A stretch of 56,586 bases of DNA from NCBI GenBank assembly GCA_964425745.1, contig CAYRNW010000017.1:1-56586 (forward strand). The letters run 5' to 3'. A program made the translations under genes and the position numbers. Under the pieces are notes generated by a model. It had not been told where the DNA came from, ran no database searches, and was given only the letters and a program-made list of their open reading frames with translations. Origin of the DNA: CALCNS01 sp964425745 (GTDB lineage: Bacteria > Bacillota > JAAYKD01). Positions 1 through 8,943 of this stretch are shown here, one piece after another. Positions within the stretch are counted from its first letter, which is position 1, and each line of letters opens with the position of its first letter.

Positions 1-4
1 TACT

Positions 5-42
5 AAAAGCCCAGCTGAACTCGCGTTCATCTGGACTTTTTT
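5..42. terminator. Bidirectional rho-independent terminator
   Basis: An interrupted inverted repeat (arms at about 5-20 and 25-40, with CCAG/CTGG and TGAAC/GTTCA cores) is followed on the plus strand by TTTTTT at 37-42. On the minus strand it ends in TTTT. It can end the minus-strand gene that stops at 84 and also a plus-strand gene lying left of the window. Confidence 0.75.
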
Positions 43-52
43 GACAGTCTGA

Positions 53-77
53 GCCGCCCTTTAGTGGGCGGCTTTTT
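53..77 (+). terminator. Rho-independent terminator
   Basis: A perfect 7-bp stem, GCCGCCC (53-59) with GGGCGGC (66-72), has a 6-nt loop and is followed by TTTTT (73-77). The U-tract is on the plus-strand side only, so it should serve a plus-strand transcript entering from the left. Confidence 0.75.
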
Positions 78-83
78 ATTTAC

Positions 84-1214
84 TTATTGCGCTGGATTCT
101 TGAAATTATAGATTTTCAATGAGATCTCCGGAATCGATTCATAGCCTTCCAACAACATATCGGTATAAATACTGAGTAAATAGTCCCCGTTAGGACCATA
201 GACTATGGCGGTATCGTGGATATTACCCTCATAAAAGCCTACCTTGTGGGCTGTGATTCCGGCGGGTAACAATTCGGCAATCAAAATTGGATAAAGCGAG
301 TTCTTGAGGTTATAGCGCAAGACATCGTAATGATCTCCTTCACTATAGTACAACAATTTCATGATTTTAGCTGCATCTGCAGCACTGGTCTCTAAATCTA
401 CCCGATTCGTTTCATGACCAATCACATCTTCATAAAACGAATAAACTTCTTCGGTTCCCAAATAACGCCACAACATTCGGAAAGCAATGTTGTCGGAATT
501 CACCGATGCATACTGAGCAAGCGTTCTTAAGCTGAAGGCAAGCCCAGGCTTCGTTAAATCAAAATATTTGATTGCGCCGGTGCCAAAGGTAAAATCTTGT
601 GGCAGGTAGGGAATCATCTCGTCTAAATCGGCGGTTCCTTTGCTGACTCGGTCCATCAACGGCATCAGCACCATCATCTTACCCGTACTGGCTGTGAGGT
701 ATTGAACGTTTGGCCGAACGGCAACAACTTCTCCGGTGGTCAAATCTTCATAATAGAAGCCAACTTTATCCCAATCATCTTTGAAGTGTTCTTTGACCAT
801 TTGGTAAATCTGAATGTTTGCTTCGGTGGGAGTTACGAAAACCTCATAACCAGGCATATCGTTTATGAACGGATTGATCACGGTCACGATGCTGGTTTTT
901 TCGGTTCGATTTCCGGCTGCATCCTCAACCCAATATAAGATTTCATAATCATCCGGTTGATCTGTAAAGACTTCTCCTTGCCATTGCACCTTTTGAATCA
1001 GATCCCCGTCGGTTTCATCGGTAGCAGTCACCCCTTCCAAGGGATCCCATTGCTGTTGAAAATCGAGAGTTTGATCCGAAACATTCAATTGAGGGGCAAG
1101 TTCGTCTGGGGGAATCACGATTTGTTCAAGAACTCCCATTTTGGACGCCGCAAACCAAAGAATCAAAAACACTACTGGAATCCAAAGCATCCAGTGCATT
1201 TTGGGTAATCTCAT
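84..1214 (-). CDS. Membrane-anchored serine beta-lactamase-fold hydrolase with an Ig-like domain
   Basis: This 376-aa protein has one N-terminal transmembrane anchor (about residues 8-24). An Ig-like domain of the DUF5011 type follows (about 45-113, ending VEDAAGNRTEK). The C-terminal part is a class A beta-lactamase / penicillin-binding-like hydrolase. The active-site motifs are readable: S176-T-G-K179, S240-D-N242 and K324-V-G. Position 325 is V where KTG or KSG is usual, and I see no clear omega-loop glutamate. It should act outside the cell; whether it cleaves beta-lactams, works on peptidoglycan or is a non-catalytic relative cannot be decided here. The start is ATG 1214, five bases after an AAGGTGG site; the in-frame GTG at 1223 lies inside that site. 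The gene stands alone, with its own promoter and terminator. Confidence 0.85.
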   Translation of the reverse strand: MRLPKMHWMLWIPVVFLILWFAASKMGVLEQIVIPPDELAPQLNVSDQTLDFQQQWDPLEGVTATDETDGDLIQKVQWQGEVFTDQPDDYEILYWVEDAAGNRTEKTSIVTVINPFINDMPGYEVFVTPTEANIQIYQMVKEHFKDDWDKVGFYYEDLTTGEVVAVRPNVQYLTASTGKMMVLMPLMDRVSKGTADLDEMIPYLPQDFTFGTGAIKYFDLTKPGLAFSLRTLAQYASVNSDNIAFRMLWRYLGTEEVYSFYEDVIGHETNRVDLETSAADAAKIMKLLYYSEGDHYDVLRYNLKNSLYPILIAELLPAGITAHKVGFYEGNIHDTAIVYGPNGDYLLSIYTDMLLEGYESIPEISLKIYNFKNPAQ

Positions 1215-1250
1215 AAGTTCCACCTTCTTTACCTCTATATCTATAGTTGT

Positions 1251-1279
1251 AGTATAACAAATATCATCTTAAAGGGAAA
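1251..1279 (-). promoter_or_regulatory. Promoter of the beta-lactamase-like gene
   Basis: On the minus strand an extended -10 (TGT-TATACT, 1251-1259) lies about 37 bases upstream of the start. The -35 region is poor (TTTCCC at 17-bp spacing), which an extended -10 can tolerate. Confidence 0.5.
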
Positions 1280-1280
1280 G

Positions 1281-1313
1281 CATAAAAAACAAAAACCGCC
1301 CGAAGGCGGTTTT
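1281..1313 (-). terminator. Terminator of the SLH surface-protein gene
   Basis: A perfect 9-bp stem, AAAACCGCC (1292-1300) with GGCGGTTTT (1305-1313), has a CGAA loop. It is followed on the minus strand by a T-rich run (complement of 1283-1295). It lies 11 bases past the stop of the 2095-aa gene. Confidence 0.85.
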
Positions 1314-1323
1314 CGTTTTACAG

Positions 1324-4300
1324 CTAATCGGCTAGAGAAAAGGTTATGACCTTCGTATGGTTTGCTGTAGCTGCGGTTGTTGAACGTTCTGCAAATTGTA
1401 GGGTTACCGTCAAGGTCATTTCGGTATCCCCATTGGCGACCATGGCAGCATAGAGCCCGCTTCGGTCTACTTGGAAATTGTTGATTCCGTAGGTTACATA
1501 GGAGTTATAGGTTGCTTTGTTGGTTTGTAGATTGATCTGTGGGGCATCATTATGATCATAAGCATTGTAAGCGACACCGTCTTTCGCGTATTGATCGATA
1601 ACGAACCCGTCATAGGTGAAATCATAGGCAGCATCTGTAGAAGCAAGGGTAACTTGGTTTGGAAGATCGTTAAAGTTTCCTACAGATGTGATATTTCGTT
1701 TGAAAGATGTAAAGGAAGAGCTCCAGGAGAGATCATCTCCTTTGTTATCTTCTGCACCAAACCATGAATCGACTGTAAGCGTACCTCCATCGACAATATT
1801 GGATAGGAATCCGGTAAACACAATAGGTCTCACGTAATCACAATGCCAGCCCGGTGCTGATCCGCCTTTACTATAATAGATTGTCAAACTCGACATCATC
1901 CAAGGATCTGCGTTGACCCCAGACACAGCATATTCTCTGGTATCGTTTCTTTCAAAATCATTTTCGTCGCTGTCAAAATGGGTCTTGGAGCTCGACAAAC
2001 CATGCACATAGTAGATTTGACCGTAAATACTGGAATCGGTTCCAGCATTTGAGATATCGCTCGTCTTAATTTGCATGACTTGGTAATACCCCATAGCATT
2101 CGCTACAATACCAACGACACTGAGCGCTTGCTCGGTTCTAACTGATTCCGTAGCTAAATAGTCTTCACCCGGTAACACGCGCACAAAGGCGTAATACTGG
2201 CCTGCTGCCAGATTCATGAAAGCTCTTGAAGTTTGCCAACCGGAAATTGGCGTATTTGTTGAAGTAGATACTGCATATTCAACGATTCCATCTCCCGGAT
2301 AAGATCCTTGCGGTAGTTCATATACCAGCAGGTTGGCCTTCAAGGTGGTTCCTGTAGGAATTGTGTTGATGCTACGTGCGATCTTGTGGATGGTAATCAC
2401 CGAGGTATAGGTTTTTTCGAAAGACTGATATACAGCATCTTCCGGTCTGGTGATTTTCACATCATAGAGTCCGGCATGGACGGCTTCGCTACTCCATTCT
2501 GAATCAAGATTTTGGCGTTTATACAAAACCGTAAATTCGTCGGGTGTGAAAGCATGATCTCCTGTGTTATAAATCAAGGTATAGGTCGTGCCATCGTAAT
2601 CGCGATTCTGATTTGCATCAATTTGTATATCAGTATCGGCAATTAAGGTTTTGGGAATCCATTGCGCATAAATGCTATGATTTTGCGGTGTCAGCCACAA
2701 CGTTTCTGCTGTGACGAGATTTCCCCCAACTCTGGCGGTATACCAACCGGCAAAGTTGTAGTCTGCACGGGTAGGTGTGGCTAAGAAGCCGTAGGCTTGC
2801 CCATAGGTCACCAATTTGCTTCCTGAGGCATCCGCCCAGGGTCTGCCCTCGGTCACGTCTAAGGTCAAGGTATAGCTGTTAGGCGCCCATTGGGCAAACA
2901 GGGTTTGATCGTCTTCCGACATTACAGTGTTAAAATCGAAGAGTGTGTTCAAAGTAGCATCGCTGTACCAAGCATCGAAGGTATATCCGGCTTTCACTGG
3001 ATCAGCGGGTTTAAAAATCACAGATCCGGCAGCGTGGACTTCGGTTGCTACATCGCTCCCTCCGTTGGAGTTGTAGGTAATCGTGCTATAAACAATCGGA
3101 ACATCGGTGCTCTCACAGGCAATGGTATAGGTGGTCGAAGTATAAATCGGGGCAAAGCTTGGACTTAACCCTAAGAGAATAGCATTCTTACTGGGTAACA
3201 CCCCTTCAAAGCTACTTGCTGAGGGCACATCGCCTTTACGAAGGGTCACATTTACTGGGTCTGCGTCAATTCCTTCAAAGCGGAATGTGGCAGTTATGGA
3301 GGCATCGGTATACTTGGCAGTATAGGTTGCGCCACTGAGTAACTCTGAGGCAAAGCCTTTGTCAATGGGTTGCGTAATATTGCGATCTATAACTGTCCCA
3401 ACATTGTCTTTGGCTTCGGTCTTCAAGTATTCCGTGAAAACCTTATTCGTTCGGTCTATTGTACCACTGTTTTCAAGACCGGGGAATGTGAAGGACTCTC
3501 CATAGGCAGCAGTGCTTTGTATACTCTGCTTACTACCGTTGGTGTTTTCCACGCCTTGAAGGGTAAGGGTAAACTGACGTGGTGTTACCTCGAAGTAGTA
3601 GACAGTATCTTTGAGAATGGTCAGTTCCTCAGTATCTTGGCTTCCATAACCGCTGATGGCACTGTATTTTAGATTATTGCCTGCCGCATCAAGAAAGCGT
3701 TCAACATCTAGGAGTTCTTTCACTTCATCTGTAGTTGGCAAGCTGAAAGCAGCGTTTTTGACGACACGTTGGCTCCAAATCGTGGTGTAGCCATCGTTCT
3801 GGTTGCCTACTTTGACACTCGCCGTAAAACGTTGGTTCAATTCACTTAAAGCTAGATTCGTCCAGACCAGAGGAATTTTCACTGTAAGATCATAGAGACT
3901 GAAGGCTAACTTATCGGTCTTCCAAGTCAGGGTCAAATCACATTCCATGTATTGAACACCTTCAGGTACCGTCACCGTAATCAGTCCGGTTTGCTCGTCT
4001 AACTCGAAATAACGATTAGATAAGGTATAATGGAACTTGCTATTGGCATAAATCTCTTGTTCCATAACCCCTTCGCACAAATCAATGTACTGCATCAATC
4101 GGAAACTTTCAGGCAAGGTCATGGTAATACCATTGGTCCGATTCGCATCCTCGTCTAGAAGCTGAACGATTTCTCCCACAGCCATTTCATAAGCGAAGTC
4201 ATAGACGTTGTTTCGGGTACCTGCCGTCAACAATGGCCATTCTTTATCGAGTAAGGTGGGTTCATATGCGAAGAGACCATCTAATACTTGGGCTTTGAAA

Positions 4301-7300
4301 GTCATCTCAAGGTATAAACCAAATTCCAAATACAGAGCACCCATCATGCGTTCTTCTTTGTTCCATGTTGCTGTATTGGCTGGACGAAGCTTTTGATACT
4401 CGTAGATAAAGTAGCCCCACATCTTAACGTAGGGACCAAATTCGGCGGTAACACCAATACTACCAATTTTGGTGGATATAATACCCGCAGCAATTTCGAG
4501 TTCTATGCCCATCTTTAGACCCAATTCGCCCATGACATAGAATTGGAAGGCAAAACGCTCATCGAGTAAATCCATTTCTGAACTACCGCTGGTTTTAGAA
4601 ATGATATCGAACCAGAAGGTGTAGCGTTTGCCAATTACATATTCCATATTCGCACCTAAGGCTAAATTCAGGTTCCCCTTGACGACAAAATTAGCCCCAA
4701 TACCAATGGCAAAGATATAAATAGTAATATCAGTCTGGAAAATCTCCTGGTTGAAAAGCTGTATCCAATCGCTTTCGTTGGTCAGCATTTCTGCATATCT
4801 GTCCATGAGATTTTGCACTCCCGCGTCTAATTCAGTCTGGCTGGTCAAATTGAGCATACCCATTAACTCTTCGGTCACGTTCAATTCGCCTAAATCTCCT
4901 AGCAAGTTTTCGTATTCTGACGGGTTCGTCAAATCGGTAGGAACCCCATTCCAGAGCGCTTGCAAATCTTGCTGGTAGCCTTGAATCTTATCGTAAGCCC
5001 CTTTGGCTTGTTCGATTTTATTCTTAACATCTTCAATTTGTTCAAAAATCTGCTCGAATTCTCCACCTTGAATTCCCTTTAACTTATCCCAAAGCGAACT
5101 TTCTTCCTTCTCTACCGTGTACATCTTTACATCAATCGATATGCCGGCAAAGTTTTTCAGATCTATGGCAGTCCTAAACGAAAGCTCGTTGAATTTGGGG
5201 AAAATGATAATCCAGGTAATGTCGGCACGTGCACCTACCGTAACATCAATAGCAATTTCTTCAACAAAGGTGGCCGATAAATCAATTTTGAGCTCACCCT
5301 CATCTCCAACATCGACACTAAATTCAGCTTTAATCCCTAAGGCCAATCGAATGCCATCGGTAAAATACTTGGAACTGCTGTCCAATTCCACTGTGATCTC
5401 CACGTCATCGGACAGTTGTAATGAACCCCCGATTCCCAACAAGGAAAGTGTTTCTTCATCCAAGGGTTCTCCGTTCTTTTGAGTTGCGGAAAAATCTTCG
5501 ATTCCCGACAAATTCTTGAACCCATCGGTCTGGGTTGCCATGAGCGCTAAATATTCTGCGGCATCTTCAGCAAAACCACTCTCTGCAACCTGTTGTTCAA
5601 TTTGCTCGGTCATAGCTAAGATGTCAACATTATCAAGCAAATCATCGCCCTTTTGACTCTGTTGTAAGTAGGTGTCCATGGCGCTTTCAATCTCTTCGCG
5701 CGTGGTCTGCTTGTAAGAAAGGTTGTTTCCCTCCACAGCCGTTACTACACCGTAATAGACTGGTGATTCCGCGGTTAAGTCACTCATTACCCCTTGATAA
5801 AACACCAGAAAATCGCCAACCTCTGCTGTAGCGCTTTTAGATAAACCCATGAAGACTCGCGCGACTTTATCCATCGTGCTACTGTCAATACTTCCTGTGT
5901 TCTCCGTCGGTAATTCTGTTACAGAGAAGGGTAAAGTATCGGGCATAAAAACAACTTTTTCAACGTCGGTTTCATCAAGACTAGTAAAGGTAATCGTATT
6001 CCCTTGGATTGCCGTAATTTCGATATAGGCTGCAGCATCATCAGAATAGTTATTCTGGGCATAATCTCTTTCTCTCGGATCAATGGTTTGATAAATACAT
6101 AAAACCTGTCCGACCTGAAGGCTTGCTGCAGTGGCATAATCGAAACTTCCGGAAATTTTATCTCCTGTATCACTATTCATTAGACCTGCAGACAAAACAG
6201 GAACGGACTCTTGTGAGCCAATCCGATAACTCATGTCTTCGGTATCTTGTATGAAGACCATATCGTCATTCAGGAGAAGGTTATCCACCTGAGTTTTGGC
6301 TATGGTGAAGGAGGCAACCCGAATCGAATCTGATTTTCCAAGGAAATAGTATCCATCGGCTAAACTCAATTGGTAGGAAGAGCCTTCATTAAAGCCGTTT
6401 TGTGCTTTAACGAGATACGTTCCGTTCTCCTGATCAATGATCTCTAAATTCACCGGTTCAGTACCATCCATAATGGTAAGAACGATTGCCAAGCTTGGCT
6501 CTAGATTGGCAGTTTCTCGCTTTTCGACTTGGAAAGATAAATTTGGACTCTGATCAATTTGAGCAAATGACGCCAAGGTCACTACTTCTTTGACTATGGG
6601 TTCATATTTAGCGTAAACAGTCTTATGATTTATAACCGGGTCTTCCGAATAAAAAGGAGTGGTAAACCCCACATCGGTAAACCAACCGGCAAAAATTGCA
6701 TTCGCCTTCGCCGTCTTATCTGGACCAGGAACTCGACCTAAGGGATAACCCTCATAAGTGGCAAAGCGTTCGATAATCCGTAAGCCATCGACGAAGGTCA
6801 CGACATAAACAACTTCTTCGGTTTCCTCAACTTTGGGTTTTTCATCCTCTTTTTTGGGTTCTTCCGGTTTGGGCTCCTCTGGTTTGGGCTCCTCAGGAAT
6901 AGGTTCAGTCGGCTTAAGACCGCTTTCCACAAACCATCTTTCTACAGACTGGTCGGTCTGAGCACTGAGCGTAGCTGCTTCGGCACGATTCGCCTGTTGC
7001 TGAGGGTTTATTTGTCCGTTTTCATCCCCTTGCAACATCCCTGCTTGCCATAGTTTTTGGACTGCGTCTTTGGCATATTCTTCAACGTCATCCCAATCAC
7101 TGGGAACGCCTTCTCTTTGTGGCTCGGGTAAGGGTATACCCATCGCTTCAAAGAAACGCACGGTCATGACAGCCATTTGTTCGCGGCTGATCAACCCTTC
7201 GGGATCAAATTGGTCATTCCCAATTCCTGTGGTGATCCCCAATTTGGTTGCCCATTGCACATAAGGGGTATACCATTGCTTAGCTTCCACGTCGCGAAAT

Positions 7301-7611
7301 AATGAAATCTCGGTAAAAGAGGCTGTATCAATCTCTGCCATCCGTCCCAACACGGTGATAAACATAGCACGGGTCATGCTTCCTTGGGGAGAAAATTCAT
7401 GTTCCCCGATTCCTTGAAATAGCCCATTGCTCCATACATAGAAGGCAGATTCATAAAACCAATCGGAATCATTGACATCGGAAAAGAAGTTGGGGGCAGT
7501 GCTCTCGACCAAATCTTCATGTACAGGCTCATTTGCCTGGATCCGAATCGGTAGAGAGGTCAATACCATACTAAAAATTAGTAACAAACTGAGGAGTTTT
7601 CGTTTAATCAT
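1324..7611 (-). CDS. Giant S-layer-anchored surface protein (SLH x3, InlB-type repeats, PLAT-like domain)
   Basis: This 2095-aa secreted protein starts with a signal peptide (1-26, cut near QA-N). Three SLH domains follow (about 43-85, 103-150, 165-215), which in this family bind pyruvylated secondary wall polymer. Next are a Pro/Glu/Lys linker (232-266) and one InlB/Listeria-Bacteroides-type repeat (267-338, with FAGWFTD and VYAKYEP). A long beta-rich middle region contains a coiled-coil-like helix (about 835-890). From about 1504 there are two more InlB-type repeats, an MBG-like module (about 1655-1745), and a segment at about 1842-1950 resembling a PLAT/LH2 domain (DENDFERNDT, then APGWHCDYV). 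I find no enzymatic motif, so adhesion or surface architecture is the likely role. The start ATG overlaps the zinc-ribbon gene's stop (ATGA), so translation is probably coupled. Confidence 0.9.
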   Translation of the reverse strand: MIKRKLLSLLLIFSMVLTSLPIRIQANEPVHEDLVESTAPNFFSDVNDSDWFYESAFYVWSNGLFQGIGEHEFSPQGSMTRAMFITVLGRMAEIDTASFTEISLFRDVEAKQWYTPYVQWATKLGITTGIGNDQFDPEGLISREQMAVMTVRFFEAMGIPLPEPQREGVPSDWDDVEEYAKDAVQKLWQAGMLQGDENGQINPQQQANRAEAATLSAQTDQSVERWFVESGLKPTEPIPEEPKPEEPKPEEPKKEDEKPKVEETEEVVYVVTFVDGLRIIERFATYEGYPLGRVPGPDKTAKANAIFAGWFTDVGFTTPFYSEDPVINHKTVYAKYEPIVKEVVTLASFAQIDQSPNLSFQVEKRETANLEPSLAIVLTIMDGTEPVNLEIIDQENGTYLVKAQNGFNEGSSYQLSLADGYYFLGKSDSIRVASFTIAKTQVDNLLLNDDMVFIQDTEDMSYRIGSQESVPVLSAGLMNSDTGDKISGSFDYATAASLQVGQVLCIYQTIDPRERDYAQNNYSDDAAAYIEITAIQGNTITFTSLDETDVEKVVFMPDTLPFSVTELPTENTGSIDSSTMDKVARVFMGLSKSATAEVGDFLVFYQGVMSDLTAESPVYYGVVTAVEGNNLSYKQTTREEIESAMDTYLQQSQKGDDLLDNVDILAMTEQIEQQVAESGFAEDAAEYLALMATQTDGFKNLSGIEDFSATQKNGEPLDEETLSLLGIGGSLQLSDDVEITVELDSSSKYFTDGIRLALGIKAEFSVDVGDEGELKIDLSATFVEEIAIDVTVGARADITWIIIFPKFNELSFRTAIDLKNFAGISIDVKMYTVEKEESSLWDKLKGIQGGEFEQIFEQIEDVKNKIEQAKGAYDKIQGYQQDLQALWNGVPTDLTNPSEYENLLGDLGELNVTEELMGMLNLTSQTELDAGVQNLMDRYAEMLTNESDWIQLFNQEIFQTDITIYIFAIGIGANFVVKGNLNLALGANMEYVIGKRYTFWFDIISKTSGSSEMDLLDERFAFQFYVMGELGLKMGIELEIAAGIISTKIGSIGVTAEFGPYVKMWGYFIYEYQKLRPANTATWNKEERMMGALYLEFGLYLEMTFKAQVLDGLFAYEPTLLDKEWPLLTAGTRNNVYDFAYEMAVGEIVQLLDEDANRTNGITMTLPESFRLMQYIDLCEGVMEQEIYANSKFHYTLSNRYFELDEQTGLITVTVPEGVQYMECDLTLTWKTDKLAFSLYDLTVKIPLVWTNLALSELNQRFTASVKVGNQNDGYTTIWSQRVVKNAAFSLPTTDEVKELLDVERFLDAAGNNLKYSAISGYGSQDTEELTILKDTVYYFEVTPRQFTLTLQGVENTNGSKQSIQSTAAYGESFTFPGLENSGTIDRTNKVFTEYLKTEAKDNVGTVIDRNITQPIDKGFASELLSGATYTAKYTDASITATFRFEGIDADPVNVTLRKGDVPSASSFEGVLPSKNAILLGLSPSFAPIYTSTTYTIACESTDVPIVYSTITYNSNGGSDVATEVHAAGSVIFKPADPVKAGYTFDAWYSDATLNTLFDFNTVMSEDDQTLFAQWAPNSYTLTLDVTEGRPWADASGSKLVTYGQAYGFLATPTRADYNFAGWYTARVGGNLVTAETLWLTPQNHSIYAQWIPKTLIADTDIQIDANQNRDYDGTTYTLIYNTGDHAFTPDEFTVLYKRQNLDSEWSSEAVHAGLYDVKITRPEDAVYQSFEKTYTSVITIHKIARSINTIPTGTTLKANLLVYELPQGSYPGDGIVEYAVSTSTNTPISGWQTSRAFMNLAAGQYYAFVRVLPGEDYLATESVRTEQALSVVGIVANAMGYYQVMQIKTSDISNAGTDSSIYGQIYYVHGLSSSKTHFDSDENDFERNDTREYAVSGVNADPWMMSSLTIYYSKGGSAPGWHCDYVRPIVFTGFLSNIVDGGTLTVDSWFGAEDNKGDDLSWSSSFTSFKRNITSVGNFNDLPNQVTLASTDAAYDFTYDGFVIDQYAKDGVAYNAYDHNDAPQINLQTNKATYNSYVTYGINNFQVDRSGLYAAMVANGDTEMTLTVTLQFAERSTTAATANHTKVITFSLAD

Positions 7612-7766
7612 TCTTTTACTGTCCTTTCATCTTCTGAAATCCTTTGAGTTTTTTCTGTTGAACCCTCTTGCTTCACCTGTAAGTGAATACTGTTACATAG
7701 TGGACAGACCTCAACTTTGCCAACCCGTTGAAATACGAAATGGCATTGTTCGCAACTATAGATCAA
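7608..7766 (-). CDS. Small zinc-ribbon protein (52 aa)
   Basis: The frame starts at TTG 7766, six bases after a strong GGAGGTGA site, and ends in a TGA that shares four bases with the ATG of the SLH gene. The product carries two CxxC knuckles (C5-E-Q-C8 and C21-P-L-C24) about 12 residues apart, a classic zinc ribbon, followed by a charged tail rich in Glu, Lys and Thr. It overlaps the end of the LemA-like gene by 11 bases. Position between two membrane or surface genes, with overlaps on both sides, says it is a real co-translated gene. Its function is unknown; a regulatory or chaperone role for the surface operon is only a guess. Confidence 0.8.
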   Translation of the reverse strand: MIYSCEQCHFVFQRVGKVEVCPLCNSIHLQVKQEGSTEKTQRISEDERTVKE

Positions 7767-8079
7767 ATTCAATCACCTCCGGGACGGAGCGATATCCTAA
7801 AATCCATGCTGCCGGTGCATTGAAGCGGTTTTGAAGGCTTTCATTATAACGCCTTACTTGTGATGCATACATAAAGCAGCATAAATCGTAGCGTTCTTCC
7901 ATATAGACTTTTTTCTCCAAGTCCTCTTGAGATTGACCAAGAAGATCCCCATACAAACGCACCTGCTTTTCTGCGCCTTGAACCCCTTCCCATAAAGGTA
8001 AAAGCTCACGTTGTGTTGTGCGCAACCAAAGCAAAATAAAGGACACAAGTGCTCCTGAGGCAATAAGCCAAGGAACCAT
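7756..8079 (-). CDS. Mini LemA-like membrane protein
   Basis: This 107-aa protein has one N-terminal transmembrane segment (about 3-20). A helical stretch follows that ends in YNESLQNRF and a short hydrophobic GYR-type tail. The ending resembles the C-terminal part of LemA proteins (typically YN...IxxFP...LFGFK). LemA proteins usually run to about 180 aa, so this would be a shortened form missing most of the helical bundle. The start ATG 8079 has an excellent AAGGAGGTGG site. It is the first gene of the operon with the zinc ribbon and the giant SLH protein. LemA biochemistry is not settled; here the context suggests assembly or regulation of the surface protein (inference). Confidence 0.7.
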   Translation of the reverse strand: MVPWLIASGALVSFILLWLRTTQRELLPLWEGVQGAEKQVRLYGDLLGQSQEDLEKKVYMEERYDLCCFMYASQVRRYNESLQNRFNAPAAWILGYRSVPEVIEFDL

Positions 8080-8140
8080 GAAACCACCTCCTTACCCTGA
8101 TTAAAAATAACACAAAGCAGACACATTCTGTTCTTTTTAT

Positions 8141-8170
8141 CACGAAATGCCTATTTCATGACACGAAATG
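8141..8170 (+). promoter_or_regulatory. Predicted LytTR operator: 9-12-9 bp direct repeat
   Basis: The nonamer CACGAAATG occurs at 8141-8149 and again, identically, at 8162-8170, separated by 12 bp (21 bp centre to centre, two helical turns). LytTR regulators of the AgrA type are known to bind 9-bp direct repeats with 12-13 bp spacers. The site sits just upstream of the -10 of the LytTR regulator's own gene, and also inside the region shared with the divergent LemA-like/SLH operon. Confidence 0.65.
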
Positions 8171-8182
8171 TTATGGTATAAT
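8154..8182 (+). promoter_or_regulatory. Promoter of the LytTR two-component operon
   Basis: An extended -10, TGG-TATAAT (-10 hexamer 8177-8182), stands 35 bases before the start codon. The -35 region (around 8154-8160) matches poorly and is overlapped by the second half of the direct repeat, as expected for a promoter that needs an activator. Confidence 0.65.
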
Positions 8183-8217
8183 TTATGGAGATTCTTAGAC
8201 AGAAATGAGGTGAGGTC

Positions 8218-8943
8218 ATGAAGATCGCACTATGCGACGACGACAAAAAAGAACGTGACCGGTTAGTCTCGTTCTTTATTGAATACAGCCTGCAAACTGG
8301 TATTGCTTTCCAGGTACAGCACTTTGAAAACGGCTTCTATTTACTTGACGCAATCGAGAAAGACAACCATTTTGATGTTATCATTCTCGATATTTTAATG
8401 CCAGGGATGAATGGAATTCAAACTGCCAAACAGATTCGTCAATTCAACGAGGCGGTAAAAATCATCTTCTTAACTTCATCCTCCGAATTCGCAGTGGACA
8501 GTTATGCCGTGGGGGCCTCATACTATCTGCTCAAACCGGTGGAAAAGATGAGTTTTTTCGAAATTTTACAACGCTTTCTTCATACTTCCAAGCAAAAGGA
8601 AGAAGAGAGCATCATCCTCCACGATGGCAAAAGCTTGAAGCGGATTCTTCTTGCGGACTTGGTTCATTGTGAAATCCAACAGCGGACAATTCTAATAACG
8701 CTTATCAATGGCACAATCTTGAAAACGGAAGGAACTCTAGCTGAATTGGAACGAGAACTGCTTCGCTTTTCTTATTTGATAAAACCGCACCGTTCCTATG
8801 TTGTAAATCTCAGGCATGTCAAAGAGGTCACCAAAAAAGAAGTTATCACCGTCTTAGGAACGCAACTCCCTTTAGCAAGAGGGCGCCATGACGAGATCGC
8901 TCATGCCTTCTTATCCCAGATTTTTCGAGAGGTCGATGCATGA
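8218..8943 (+). CDS. LytTR-family response regulator
   Basis: This 241-aa protein is a receiver domain (about 1-120) followed by a LytTR DNA-binding domain (about 135-235). Receiver residues are visible: acidic D7-D9, phospho-acceptor D58 in IILDILMPGMNG, and the conserved Lys-Pro of YYLLKPVEK. The LytTR part has the usual basic pattern (KPHRSYVVNLRHV). It overlaps the kinase gene by ATGA, so the pair is one unit. It probably binds the direct repeat in its own promoter and may also control the divergent surface operon (inference). The start is preceded by GAGGTGAGGTC. Confidence 0.95.
   Translation: MKIALCDDDKKERDRLVSFFIEYSLQTGIAFQVQHFENGFYLLDAIEKDNHFDVIILDILMPGMNGIQTAKQIRQFNEAVKIIFLTSSSEFAVDSYAVGASYYLLKPVEKMSFFEILQRFLHTSKQKEEESIILHDGKSLKRILLADLVHCEIQQRTILITLINGTILKTEGTLAELERELLRFSYLIKPHRSYVVNLRHVKEVTKKEVITVLGTQLPLARGRHDEIAHAFLSQIFREVDA

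Noticed and set aside
7854..8126. 90-aa minus-strand frame over the LemA-like gene
   Set aside because: Different frame of the same DNA; the LemA-like frame has the strong ribosome site and the membrane segment.
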